NCBI GenBank assembly: GCA_049323895.1
Contig: JBMOKT010000013.1
Span: forward strand, 186,001 to 250,000
Origin: JBMOKT01 sp049323895
Lineage (GTDB): Bacteria > Bacillota > Peptococcia > Peptococcales > BICA1-8
Length of the DNA stretch: 64,000 nucleotides
Reading direction: 5' to 3'
The notes beneath the pieces were generated by a model that had not been told where the DNA came from, ran no database searches, and worked only from the letters and a program-made list of their open reading frames with translations. Position numbers and translations under genes: made by a program. Shown here piece by piece: positions 1 through 8,196 of the stretch. How positions within the stretch are numbered: position 1 is the first letter of the stretch; every line of letters begins with the position of its first letter.

Positions 1-1
1 A

Positions 2-1255
2 TTCGCTCATTTTATTGGTTTGTTTAGCGGTGGTTTTTTTATTAAAAAGCAATTAGCAGCTAAAATGACTATGATTTTTTCCACAGTAATTTGCATCTCT
101 GGTAGTTTGATTTTCTTTTTACCATTTTCCTTTCTTTGGTACATAGCAATTGTTTCTATCGCTTTTTTTGCAGCTTATATTATTACAAGTTGGGCATATT
201 ATTATAAAAATTATTCTTCTCCTAAGCAAAGAATAAAAACAGCTGCTGATGTTATTATTATTTCTAATATTTTAATGATTATGATAAATGTATTGACGGT
301 TGAGACTTCAGCCTTTTGGGGACTGGCAATAACATTATTTTTAATGTTGGGTTCTTTGCTGTTCACATATAGACTGGAAAGCAATACTTACTTTAATAAT
401 TCAAAAGAAATGTATTCACTTAATTTACCTCAGGGTACATCTAACATTCTAAAGCCCTTTTTGTTTTTATGCATATTCATTTTAATTATTACTATTAACT
501 CGGGTCTTATGTACCAAGTTGTTACTCCTGCTTTTGCCCATTATGAGCTTTTAACAAGTTACTATTGGGCTATTCCCTATATTGTTGCTTTGATTATCAT
601 TAGAAATATGCCAGAAAAAATAAATAAAGCGTACTTTTTGTATATTGCTATGATTATGATTGGACTTTCTTTCATTTCCTTTATGTGGCTGGAAATATCA
701 ATACCAAGTTATTTATTAATTAATACCCTTATGCTTGGTGCCTTTGGAGTATGTGATTTATTTTGGTGGAGTATTCTAGGCAATATTTTTGATTACTATC
801 ATAATCCGGCTCAAGTGTTTGGAATAGGCATGTCTATGAATGTCTTAGGAATTATTATTGGCGGAGTTGTTGGAAATCAGATTTTTTCCCTGGAGAATGG
901 TAATTATCTGGCCTCTATAATTGCTTTGATAGTTATTTTTATTGTAATGACACTGCTGCCCCTTCTTAATAAACAGCTGACCAAGCTGCTTAAAGCTCAT
1001 CCTTTTATAATTCACTTTGCCACCATGGGGGAAAATCTGCAGGACAAAGCGTTAGATAGTTTTAAGTCTAATAATAATTTGACTGATAAAGAGATAGAGG
1101 TTGTAAAATTATTACTGCGGGGATACACTTACAAGGCCATGTCGGAGAGTTTATTTATAAGTGAAAATACTTTAAAATATCATATTAAAAATATATATCA
1201 AAAACTAAATATCAATAGTAAAATGGAATTAATCAAAATTTTTATAGAAAAATAA
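2..1255 (+). CDS. Membrane-anchored LuxR-family transcriptional regulator (5' end outside window)
   Basis: The frame is open to the window edge, so the N-terminus is missing; the first in-frame start, a TTG at 20, is probably internal. Most of the protein is a series of hydrophobic segments resembling an MFS-like polytopic domain. The last 60 residues form a LuxR-type helix-turn-helix (LTDKEIEVVKLLLRGYTYKA, then SENTLKYHIKNIYQKL). The architecture is that of membrane LuxR regulators that couple a transporter-like sensor to DNA binding. The ligand and target are unknown. A hairpin terminator follows the stop codon. Confidence 0.85.
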   Translation, partial: FAHFIGLFSGGFFIKKQLAAKMTMIFSTVICISGSLIFFLPFSFLWYIAIVSIAFFAAYIITSWAYYYKNYSSPKQRIKTAADVIIISNILMIMINVLTVETSAFWGLAITLFLMLGSLLFTYRLESNTYFNNSKEMYSLNLPQGTSNILKPFLFLCIFILIITINSGLMYQVVTPAFAHYELLTSYYWAIPYIVALIIIRNMPEKINKAYFLYIAMIMIGLSFISFMWLEISIPSYLLINTLMLGAFGVCDLFWWSILGNIFDYYHNPAQVFGIGMSMNVLGIIIGGVVGNQIFSLENGNYLASIIALIVIFIVMTLLPLLNKQLTKLLKAHPFIIHFATMGENLQDKALDSFKSNNNLTDKEIEVVKLLLRGYTYKAMSESLFISENTLKYHIKNIYQKLNINSKMELIKIFIEK

Positions 1256-1265
1256 CCTAAGAGCA

Positions 1266-1290
1266 AGCCCAGGGATTTATTTCCTGGGCT
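1266..1290. terminator. Hairpin terminator between convergent genes
   Basis: AGCCCAGG and CCTGGGCT form an 8-bp stem around a 9-base AT-rich loop, between the convergent LuxR-type and MocR genes. The following T-run is weak, so it may act for either strand. Confidence 0.5.
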
Positions 1291-1303
1291 GTTAATTTAC
1301 AAG

Positions 1304-2806
1304 CTAAATTAAGGGCTTTACATCGATATTAGAAGTAGAACTATTATTTTTTTTTACATTTGTAATAGCTTGATGCAATCTCTTTACTGCTTCTTGCAGA
1401 GCATCCGCATCATTACTGGTAAAGCAAAGCCGAAATTCTTTATTGCCTGAAGAAATATCAAAGGCATCTCCTGGGACAAATGAAATACCAGTCTTTAGAG
1501 CCTCTTGCAGTAATTTCCGAGATGTACAGTTGAAGAGAATTTTGCACCATAAATAAAATCCACCAGAGGGTAAATAAACCTCCAGGTCTCCATTGATTAA
1601 TTGTTTCAGCTCGCTATGCAATATATCCCTTCGTGTTTTATATTCTTTCCGAACAAGGGATAAATGTTCTTTTAGATTATTATCAGATAAATAATGAAAT
1701 AAAAGCCATTGAGAAAAATTATTGCTATGCAGGTCGATATATTGTTTTTCCATGGTAATTCGATTTATTAAGCTAGGATGTGCTGCTATATAGCCTAAAC
1801 GCAATCCTGGCATTAACATTTTTGAAAAAGTACTTAAATAAATACAACCTTCATAACCATTTAAGGCCTTTATAGGCAAAGGCGGTTTTTCTTCGTAATA
1901 AAACTCACTATAGGGATCATCTTCTACAATAATTAAGCGATGGCGGGCAGCCATTTCTAATAACTGTTTCCTTTCAACAAAGGACATCACTTTACCAGTG
2001 GGATTTTGATAAGTAGGTATTGTATAAAAGAATTTAGGTCTGTAGCGTACTAAATAATCTTCCAGAATGTTTAAAGATAAACCTTTTTCCACAGGCAGAC
2101 TTAAAATCTTCGCACCCGCAGCCTGTAAAACCTGAATAGCTCCAATATATGTAGGGGATTCAACAATTACATAATCCCCAGGTTCAATAAATACCTTTGA
2201 AATTAGATAAATCCCCTGCTGTGAACCAGATGTGACCAAAATATTATTAAAACTTGCCTGAATACAATTTTCTCTTAGTAAATTTGCAATACTCTCCCGA
2301 AGAAGTTGGAGACCTTCTATAGGAATATGGCCAAAATATTTAGCCTTTGAAAAGTCTATAGTGCGAAAAATTTTCTTAAACCTTTCCAGGGGATAAAACT
2401 TCGGATTCGGCATTCCGGCATCCAGAGAGATAGTATCTTTTGTTAATGGATTGCTTAGCAGTTCATTCATTAGAGAGGACATGGAAGTCTGTGTATAAGG
2501 TCTAAAAATCTGGTTCCAAGGAATTTCATGCTTGCCGGCGTTCGCAGTAAATTTTTTTTTCGCAACAAATGTTCCACTGCCTTTTTTGGAGTTCACCAAG
2601 CCCTGTTGTTCCAAATAACGGTAGGTGTTGATAGCAGTAGTCCTGCTTACTCCAAAAAGGGAAGCTAATTCCCTTTCAGCGGGAAGTTTGGAGCCTTGCA
2701 AAAAGGAACCGTCTTGTATTCCGCTGATAATAATTTTCGCTATTTGCAAATAACGGGGAGAATTGTTATCTAATTTTGAGTTGGCAGCTATTTTGGATAT
2801 ATCCAT
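1304..2806 (-). CDS. MocR/GntR-type regulator with aminotransferase-like domain
   Basis: This 500-residue protein has a GntR winged-helix domain (about residues 15-82, with LPAERELASLFGVSRTTAIN) and a fold-type I PLP domain (about 120-480). The PLP lysine is expected at K329 in STFSKMLMPG, and the NPT and EDDPYSEF motifs are present. MocR proteins are usually PLP-dependent regulators of nearby amino-acid or vitamin genes. It is divergent from azlC across about 110 bp containing an inverted repeat, so it probably controls azlCD. An enzymatic role is not excluded. Confidence 0.88.
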   Translation of the reverse strand: MDISKIAANSKLDNNSPRYLQIAKIIISGIQDGSFLQGSKLPAERELASLFGVSRTTAINTYRYLEQQGLVNSKKGSGTFVAKKKFTANAGKHEIPWNQIFRPYTQTSMSSLMNELLSNPLTKDTISLDAGMPNPKFYPLERFKKIFRTIDFSKAKYFGHIPIEGLQLLRESIANLLRENCIQASFNNILVTSGSQQGIYLISKVFIEPGDYVIVESPTYIGAIQVLQAAGAKILSLPVEKGLSLNILEDYLVRYRPKFFYTIPTYQNPTGKVMSFVERKQLLEMAARHRLIIVEDDPYSEFYYEEKPPLPIKALNGYEGCIYLSTFSKMLMPGLRLGYIAAHPSLINRITMEKQYIDLHSNNFSQWLLFHYLSDNNLKEHLSLVRKEYKTRRDILHSELKQLINGDLEVYLPSGGFYLWCKILFNCTSRKLLQEALKTGISFVPGDAFDISSGNKEFRLCFTSNDADALQEAVKRLHQAITNVKKNNSSTSNIDVKPLI

Positions 2807-2828
2807 TTTTACTACAAACCCCCTTTGG

Positions 2829-2863
2829 TATCCAATTATAACATAATTTTATCAGATTGGATA
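2829..2863. promoter_or_regulatory. Candidate MocR operator in the divergent promoter region
   Basis: TATCCAAT (2829-2836) and ATTGGATA (2856-2863) are exact inverted repeats with 19 bases between them, midway between the mocR-like gene and azlC. MocR/GntR regulators commonly bind such sites in the shared promoter. The assignment is inferred from position. Confidence 0.45.
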
Positions 2864-2917
2864 TTTGCATTAATAATTATATCTACTAGAATATATACTC
2901 AAAGGGGGATCTGATAA

Positions 2918-3616
2918 ATGATTGATACTAAAATTGATAGCATAAGAGAAGCAGTAATGGATACATTTCCAATAGCAGTAGGGGTAATACCTTTTGGCAT
3001 AACCTGTGGGATAATGGGTTTAACTTCTGGACTTTCTGCCTTTGAAACTATATTAATGTCCCTCTTGGTATTTGCAGGGGCAGCACAGTTTATCAGCATA
3101 GCTATGTTAGGTGCCGGAGTTACGGGCTGGGGAATTATTGTTGTTACTACCTTACTGGTAAATCTTCGTCACTTAATAATGGGAGCATCACTTGCTCCAT
3201 ATCTGCTTAAAGAAAAACTTCCCTTTCAAGCCCTTTTGGCATTTGGTTTAACTGATGAGAGCTATGCTATAACCATCAATAAAATTGAAAAGAGTGGGTA
3301 TAACCCTTGGTATCAATTAGCTGTTCACATTTTTCTATATTTAGCATGGGCATTTTCCACTATTGTGGGTGTATATCTGGTTAGACACATATCTGACCCT
3401 TTGAAATGGGAAATTGATTTTATTATACCTGCCAGTTTTCTAGTATTACTTGTTCCACGGCTGATAAACAAAACAAGCTTATTAGTATGCGGCATATCGG
3501 CATTAACCGCCGTGGCAGGAAATCTTTTTTTGCCTGGCAAATGGTATATCATACTGGCTTGTATTTTAGGGAGTTTGATGGGAGTAGCTTACGAAAGGAG
3601 TATTAAACATGCATGA
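2918..3616 (+). CDS. azlC: AzlC-family branched-chain amino acid permease subunit
   Basis: The 232-residue polytopic membrane protein carries AzlC-family features: FPIAVGVIPFGITCGIMG near the start, FAGAAQFISIAMLGAG, and LVNLRHLIMGASLAPYL. With AzlD it forms an exporter for branched-chain amino acids or their analogues. A strong ribosome-binding site (AAAGGGGG) precedes the ATG. The 3' end overlaps azlD by 8 bases, consistent with translational coupling. The divergent MocR gene is the likely regulator. The exported substrate cannot be told from sequence. Confidence 0.9.
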   Translation: MIDTKIDSIREAVMDTFPIAVGVIPFGITCGIMGLTSGLSAFETILMSLLVFAGAAQFISIAMLGAGVTGWGIIVVTTLLVNLRHLIMGASLAPYLLKEKLPFQALLAFGLTDESYAITINKIEKSGYNPWYQLAVHIFLYLAWAFSTIVGVYLVRHISDPLKWEIDFIIPASFLVLLVPRLINKTSLLVCGISALTAVAGNLFLPGKWYIILACILGSLMGVAYERSIKHA

Positions 3617-3932
3617 CGGGATATTATTAATTATAATTGGGATGGCTGTTGTTACATATTTAACTCGCATAGGCAGTTTAATTATATTGCAGTATACAGG
3701 AATCCCCCATTGGGTGGAGGAATGGTTAAAACATGTTCCAACCGCAATATTAACAGCCCTTATTATTCCAAGTTTAATATTACCCAAAGGATATATTGAC
3801 TTAAGTATAAATAATCATTATTTGGTAGCAGGAATTGTTTCCGCTATTATAGCCTATAAAAGCCGCAATATTATCATGACCATCGGGCTTGGCATGGCAA
3901 CCATTTTCTCGTTGAATTTTTTCGGATTATAA
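3609..3932 (+). CDS. azlD: AzlD-family membrane protein, partner of AzlC
   Basis: The 107-residue protein has about four hydrophobic segments and the AzlD-type motifs MAVVTYLTRIGSLI and HWVEEWLKHVPTAILTALI. It is the usual small partner of AzlC, and the start lies inside the end of azlC. Its gene ends just before a strong bidirectional hairpin shared with the convergent yebC gene. Confidence 0.9.
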   Translation: MHDGILLIIIGMAVVTYLTRIGSLIILQYTGIPHWVEEWLKHVPTAILTALIIPSLILPKGYIDLSINNHYLVAGIVSAIIAYKSRNIIMTIGLGMATIFSLNFFGL

Positions 3933-3952
3933 AAAATACCAATTTCTTATGA

Positions 3953-3995
3953 ATACAAAATAAAACAGACCCTTAGGGTCTGTTTTATTTTGTAT
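3953..3995. terminator. Bidirectional rho-independent terminator (azlD / yebC)
   Basis: Two perfectly complementary 20-base arms (3953-3972 and 3976-3995) with a 3-base loop; the GC-rich core is CAGACCC/GGGTCTG, flanked by A- and T-rich tracts on either side. It sits between convergent genes and should end transcripts in both directions. Confidence 0.9.
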
Positions 3996-3996
3996 T

Positions 3997-4713
3997 TTAA
4001 CTTAAATCAACATTGTGGTAGACCTGGCGGACATCCTCTAAATCTTCTAGCAGGTCTATCAATTTTTCAAACTGAGCTTTAGCATTTTCCGGTAGAGTTA
4101 TTTCGTTTTGGGCCAGCATTGTTACTTCTGCGACAGTAAATTCAGTAATACCAGCATTTTTTAGTGCATCCTGTACAGTGTGGAATTGGTCAGGTTCAGC
4201 ATAAATAATTACCGAATCCCCTTCATCTAAAACATCGCGGACGTCTACATCGGCTTCCAGTAATATTTCCAAAACTTCATCAGATGTTTTACCTTCAAGG
4301 CCAATTACGGCTGTTTCATCAAACATATATGCAACGGAACCATTGACGCCCAGGTTTCCGCCGCATTTTGTAAATGTAGAGCGTACATCAGATGCTGTGC
4401 GGTTCACATTATTTGTAAGTGCATCAACAATTACCATTGATCCGCTGGGACCAAAGCCTTCGTAACGAAGCTCGTCATAGTTATCATCGGATGAACCTTT
4501 CGCTTTTTCAATCGCTCTGTCAATTATGTTTTTAGGAATATTGTAGGTTTTAGCTTTTTCAATTACAAACTTTAAAGCTTGGTTGGATTCGGGGTCAGGA
4601 ACCCCTCGTCTTGCTGCAACATAAATCTCTGTTCCAAACTTGGAATAAATACGACTTGTATTTACATCCTTAGATGCCTTTTTGTCTTTGATATTATTCC
4701 ATTTACGACCCAT
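3997..4713 (-). CDS. yebC: YebC/PmpR-family DNA-binding or translation-associated protein
   Basis: This YebC/TACO1-family protein has the signature start MGRKWNNIKDKK and the internal motif YEGFGPSGSMVIVDALTNN. The open frame extends 7 codons upstream to a TTG, but the family start motif and a GAAAGTGAG ribosome-binding site favour the ATG at 4713 (238 residues). Family members act as transcription regulators or as factors helping ribosomes at proline-rich stretches. It is a single gene, convergent with azlD. Confidence 0.93.
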   Translation of the reverse strand: MGRKWNNIKDKKASKDVNTSRIYSKFGTEIYVAARRGVPDPESNQALKFVIEKAKTYNIPKNIIDRAIEKAKGSSDDNYDELRYEGFGPSGSMVIVDALTNNVNRTASDVRSTFTKCGGNLGVNGSVAYMFDETAVIGLEGKTSDEVLEILLEADVDVRDVLDEGDSVIIYAEPDQFHTVQDALKNAGITEFTVAEVTMLAQNEITLPENAKAQFEKLIDLLEDLEDVRQVYHNVDLS

Positions 4714-4887
4714 GGTGTCACTCACTTTCTTCAATTTATTAATATTTCCAGGAAACTACTTGATTAATATTAAGTAAAAATTATTAGGACTATAAATAGA
4801 ACCCCAATAAGGTGTTATTGCCGATTTCCATTATATCGAATTTATTTAATTTGTGACAAGAGTAAAATCTTAAAAAAAGTAGCTAAA
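4714..4887. other. Intergenic region upstream of the sulfotransferase block
   Basis: About 385 bases separate yebC from the first sulfotransferase-like gene. This proximal part is AT-rich and shows no supported gene. The downstream part holds the palindromic operator, a -10 box and a mini open frame, listed separately. Confidence 0.5.
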
Positions 4888-4931
4888 TGTAACTAAGGTT
4901 ACAAACTGATTTATGATATATATAATATAAT
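4888..4931 (+). promoter_or_regulatory. Crp/Fnr-type operator plus -10 box upstream of sulfotransferase gene 1
   Basis: TGTAACTAAGGTTACA (4888-4903) is a perfect palindrome, TGTAAC-N4-GTTACA. A TATAAT lies at 4926-4931, which puts the site centre (4895.5) about 42 bases upstream of the expected transcription start, the class II activator position for Crp/Fnr proteins. Nearly the same palindrome lies at 8996-9013, before the second sulfotransferase gene. The likely binder is the Crp/Fnr-type protein encoded at 8197. Confidence 0.75.
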
Positions 4932-5021
4932 TTTATTAAATAAGGGAATATTATGCTAAGCATAAATGTTTATTCAAATAGGGATTTTGTTTGACAAATT
5001 AGTTAAAAGAGAGGAGGAAAA

Positions 5022-5048
5022 GTGAAAAATATACAGAAAGATATGTGA
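5022..5048 (+). CDS. Possible 8-codon leader peptide
   Basis: A GTG start follows a near-perfect ribosome-binding site (GAGAGGAGGAAAA) and opens an 8-codon frame reading MKNIQKDM, in the leader of the first sulfotransferase gene. It could be a regulatory leader peptide or a ribosome standby site. It is too short to judge by composition, and chance is quite possible. Confidence 0.25.
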   Translation: MKNIQKDM

Positions 5049-5099
5049 AAATTACTACAAGCACAAATCGGAAGAATATTAGTTTTAGGAGGAGAAAAT

Positions 5100-6581
5100 A
5101 TGGGACTGCCAACAATTCATCCAACTGGTACTACAGTTTATAATCCTGATAAAGCATTTAATGGCTATACAATATTTCAAGCTGCCGAATATGGGGCTAT
5201 GTTAATTAATATGAACGGCAAGGAAGTAAAAGTATGGAAAGGACTGCACGGTTTTCCAAATAAAATGCTTCCTGGCGGTTTTGTAATGGGAAGTAGAGGA
5301 CAAAGGGATACAAAATACGGTTATCAAGATAATGTTGATTTAATTCAGGTTGACTGGAATGGTAACGTGGTTTGGGAGTTTAATCAATACGAATTTATTG
5401 AAGACCCCGGCAATGAGCCGCGCTGGATGGCTAGACAGCATCATGATTACCAAAGGGAAGGAAACCCGGTAGGTTATTATGTTCCTGGTATGGATCCCAA
5501 AACAGATAGTGGAAATACATTAATACTTGCCCATAAAAATGTATACAACAAAAAAATCTCTGATAAAAACCTCCTTGATGATACCATTATTGAAGTGGAC
5601 TGGGAAGGAAATATTGTTTGGGAATGGCTTTGCAATGAACATTTTGATGATTTAGGTTTTTCCCAGGCAGAACGGAATGTGCTATTTAGAGATCCCAATA
5701 TGCATGATTGTGGCGGCGGCGTTGGAGACTGGATGCATATTAATTCCATGTCAACATTAGGACCTAATAAATGGTATGAACAAGGAGATAAAAGATTCCA
5801 TCCTGATAATATTATTTGGGATGCCCGTGAAAGCAATATAACTGCAATTATCAGTAAAGAATCAGGAAAAATTGTTTGGAAGCTGGGACCGGATTTTGAT
5901 TCAACAAAAGAACTGCGCAAGCTGGGTATTATTATCGGTCAACACCACTGTCATCTGATACCTAAAGGTCTGCCCGGCGAAGGCAATATATTAATATTTG
6001 ATAACGGTGGCTGGGCTGGTTATGGCTCACCGAGCATGACTTCTCCATGGGGTGCAAAAGCATACCGCAGAGACCACTCAAGAATATTAGAAATCGATCC
6101 TATTACACTAAAAATTGTATGGCAATATACACCAACAGAGGCTGGACATTTGCAGCCTTTCCATTCACATCATTTTTACAGTCCATTTATCAGCAGTGCT
6201 CAAAGAATGCCTAATGGAAACACCTTGATTTGTGAAGGTTCTGGCGGAAGATTAATCGAGGTTACCGACAAACATGAATTAGTGTGGGAGTATATTTCTC
6301 CCTACTGGGGTAAAATGTTCAAATTAAATATGCTTTATCGTGCTTATCGACTTCCATATGAATGGGTACCCCAGTTAGATAAGCAAGAGGAAGTTGCTAT
6401 TGAACGGGTAGATGTTAATACATTTAGAATGCCAGGAGCAGCACCCTTGGGTTGTGATGACGTTACAGAAGTCGAAGGCGCTTTAGGTTATGGTGATGTG
6501 GATGGATTCTGTGTTACAACCGATGACACAACAGTAGAAAAGGAAGATAATGACGAATATGCCGGTATGGTGAAACTCTAA
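5100..6581 (+). CDS. Arylsulfotransferase-family protein 1 (divergent active site)
   Basis: The 493-residue protein has the repeated beta-propeller signatures of the arylsulfotransferase (ASST) family (VDWNGNVVWEF, VDWEGNIVWEW, SGKIVWKLGPD, LKIVWQYTP). Classical ASST moves sulfate between phenols through a sulfo-histidine. Aligned by eye with the second copy here, H213 (GDWMHINS) and H282 (GQHHCH) match conserved active-site positions, but the expected sulfo-accepting histidine is E379 (ICEGSGG). No signal peptide is visible, so it is probably cytoplasmic. AGGAGG precedes the ATG. A DASS transporter follows. Confidence 0.8.
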   Translation: MGLPTIHPTGTTVYNPDKAFNGYTIFQAAEYGAMLINMNGKEVKVWKGLHGFPNKMLPGGFVMGSRGQRDTKYGYQDNVDLIQVDWNGNVVWEFNQYEFIEDPGNEPRWMARQHHDYQREGNPVGYYVPGMDPKTDSGNTLILAHKNVYNKKISDKNLLDDTIIEVDWEGNIVWEWLCNEHFDDLGFSQAERNVLFRDPNMHDCGGGVGDWMHINSMSTLGPNKWYEQGDKRFHPDNIIWDARESNITAIISKESGKIVWKLGPDFDSTKELRKLGIIIGQHHCHLIPKGLPGEGNILIFDNGGWAGYGSPSMTSPWGAKAYRRDHSRILEIDPITLKIVWQYTPTEAGHLQPFHSHHFYSPFISSAQRMPNGNTLICEGSGGRLIEVTDKHELVWEYISPYWGKMFKLNMLYRAYRLPYEWVPQLDKQEEVAIERVDVNTFRMPGAAPLGCDDVTEVEGALGYGDVDGFCVTTDDTTVEKEDNDEYAGMVKL

Positions 6582-6660
6582 GTAGTTAATATAAAGGGGG
6601 TTAGGCACTCTTGCCCTCTAAATCCTAATAAATTGAAAATATATAAAAGAGGTGTTTATT

Positions 6661-8055
6661 GTGTCAACGAATTTAGCGACTAATACTAAAACCCTTGATA
6701 AGAAAAACCTAATTATCTGGGTAGTTACATTTGGATTACCCTTATTAATAATGTTTATACCTGTAACTGAAGTTTTCACTGCACCATTAAGATTATATCT
6801 TGCAATAACCCTTTGTGCCATTTTTATGTTTGCTTTTGAGGTCATTCCCAACCTTATTCCTGGTCTGCTTTTGCCTGTTACCTATTTACTTACTAATCTT
6901 GCCCCCGCTCAAGCTATCTTTGGACCTTGGTCAACATATATTCCCTGGATGTTCGTAGGCGGTATTTTGATGGCAAACTGTATAGAAACTACAGGTTTAT
7001 TAAGAAGGATTGCTTACTGGAGCATTATCAAAACAGGGGGAACATATAACGGTATCTTATATGGCGTCTTCCTCGCAGGAATTATTTTAAATATCCTAAT
7101 ACCTGCCCAAGCTATTATACCATTAGCAGCCTTTACTTATGGAATTTGTACCGCTTTAAATTTAGGAAAGTCAAAAGAGTCTGCAGGTATTATGCTGGCG
7201 GGTGCTTTTGCAGCCCTATTGCCTTTATTCTTTTTCTATAACCCTAACTTTTCAGTTATTTTAGGTGCAGCTGCACCGGTATATCCTGTAAAAATGACGT
7301 GGTTTACCTATTTTTATCACAATCTTCCTAATATTCCTTGGGCTATCTTTTGTATATTTTTGATTTCTAAGATTTTTAAACCTAGTAAGGAAATAGATGT
7401 TAAAGATTATGTTAATGAAGAGTATAAAAAGTTAGGTCCATTATCTATCCTGGAGAAGAAAGCTATCTTTGTGTGTCTGCTTCTAATTGCTTTTCTTATG
7501 ACAGGTGGTCTGCACGGCATCCAAATCGGTTGGGGTTTTGTTTTCGCTGCTGCTTTGATGTATTTCCCAGGTATTAATGTTGGCACTCAAGAAGACATTA
7601 AAAGAATAAATTTTCCCATTTTATTTTTCGTTACCGCATGTATGGCAATCGGTGCGGTAGCCAATGTGCTAGGTTTTGGTAAGCTGCTGGCCCAAATGTT
7701 GCTTCCAGTAATGACCTCCAGCGGAACATATGGTACGGTTGGTCTTGTATGGCTCTTAAGTGTAATAGCTAACTTTCTTATGACTCCACTAGCTATAATG
7801 GCAGCCTTTAGTGCACCCTTAGCTGAAATTGCATTAAAGCTAGGGATTGATCCCTTAGCTTTTTTCTACACCATTTTCCACGGAGTAGACCAAATTATAT
7901 TCCCTTATGAATACGTACTGTATCTGATATATTTTGCCTTTGGCTTAATTCACATCAAAGATTTCATGAAAATATTTGCAGTTAAAATGGTTACCAGTAT
8001 TGTTCTTATTTTAGCTGTCTTAATTCCATACTGGAAATTAATTGGTTTACTATAA
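6661..8055 (+). CDS. DASS/SLC13-type anion transporter
   Basis: The protein (464 residues) is almost entirely hydrophobic, with around 12 membrane segments, and resembles divalent-anion:sodium symporters and related anion permeases. Features include LLPVTYLLTNLAPAQAIFGPW, ILIPAQAIIPLAAFTYG, a cytoplasmic charged loop near residue 240, and a second half-repeat containing FFVTACMAIGAVANVLGFGK. The GTG at 6661 is chosen because AAGAGGTG lies just upstream and overlaps the earlier GTG at 6652. Placed between two ASST-family genes, it may carry sulfate, an aryl sulfate or a carboxylate. The substrate is inferred only from context. Confidence 0.82.
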   Translation: MSTNLATNTKTLDKKNLIIWVVTFGLPLLIMFIPVTEVFTAPLRLYLAITLCAIFMFAFEVIPNLIPGLLLPVTYLLTNLAPAQAIFGPWSTYIPWMFVGGILMANCIETTGLLRRIAYWSIIKTGGTYNGILYGVFLAGIILNILIPAQAIIPLAAFTYGICTALNLGKSKESAGIMLAGAFAALLPLFFFYNPNFSVILGAAAPVYPVKMTWFTYFYHNLPNIPWAIFCIFLISKIFKPSKEIDVKDYVNEEYKKLGPLSILEKKAIFVCLLLIAFLMTGGLHGIQIGWGFVFAAALMYFPGINVGTQEDIKRINFPILFFVTACMAIGAVANVLGFGKLLAQMLLPVMTSSGTYGTVGLVWLLSVIANFLMTPLAIMAAFSAPLAEIALKLGIDPLAFFYTIFHGVDQIIFPYEYVLYLIYFAFGLIHIKDFMKIFAVKMVTSIVLILAVLIPYWKLIGLL

Positions 8056-8081
8056 GGGAATCAAAAAACACAGTTATGAAG

Positions 8082-8104
8082 GGGGAGCAAATAAATTGCT
8101 CCCC
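8082..8104 (+). terminator. Hairpin terminator after the anion transporter
   Basis: GGGGAGCAA and TTGCTCCCC form a 9-bp stem with a 5-base loop just after the transporter stop. The T-run behind it is poor, so it may attenuate rather than fully stop transcription. Confidence 0.55.
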
Positions 8105-8115
8105 AATTTGCAATA

Positions 8116-8160
8116 TGTAATAAAAATCACATAGCATAATTAATGTTTACCCCGTATAAT
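8116..8160 (+). promoter_or_regulatory. Degenerate Crp/Fnr-type site plus -10 box upstream of the regulator gene
   Basis: TGTAATAAAAATCACA (8116-8131) matches 9 of the 12 conserved positions of the TGTAAC-N4-GTTACA palindrome, and a TATAAT follows at 8155-8160 at nearly the same distance as in the two strong sites. It may be an autoregulatory site. The -10 lies downstream of the ATG at 8143, which supports the later start at 8197 for the regulator. Confidence 0.5.
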
Positions 8161-8196
8161 TTAGTTAAAGAAAATACTGAATTAGAAGGTGGGAGA

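Noticed and set aside
2819..2908. CCCCCTTTG/CAAAGGGGG inverted repeat between mocR and azlC
   Set aside because: The two arms are simply the ribosome-binding sites of the two divergent genes.
8143..8196. N-terminal 18-residue extension of the Crp/Fnr regulator
   Set aside because: No ribosome-binding site precedes ATG 8143, and a TATAAT lies after it at a distance matching the other regulated promoters.
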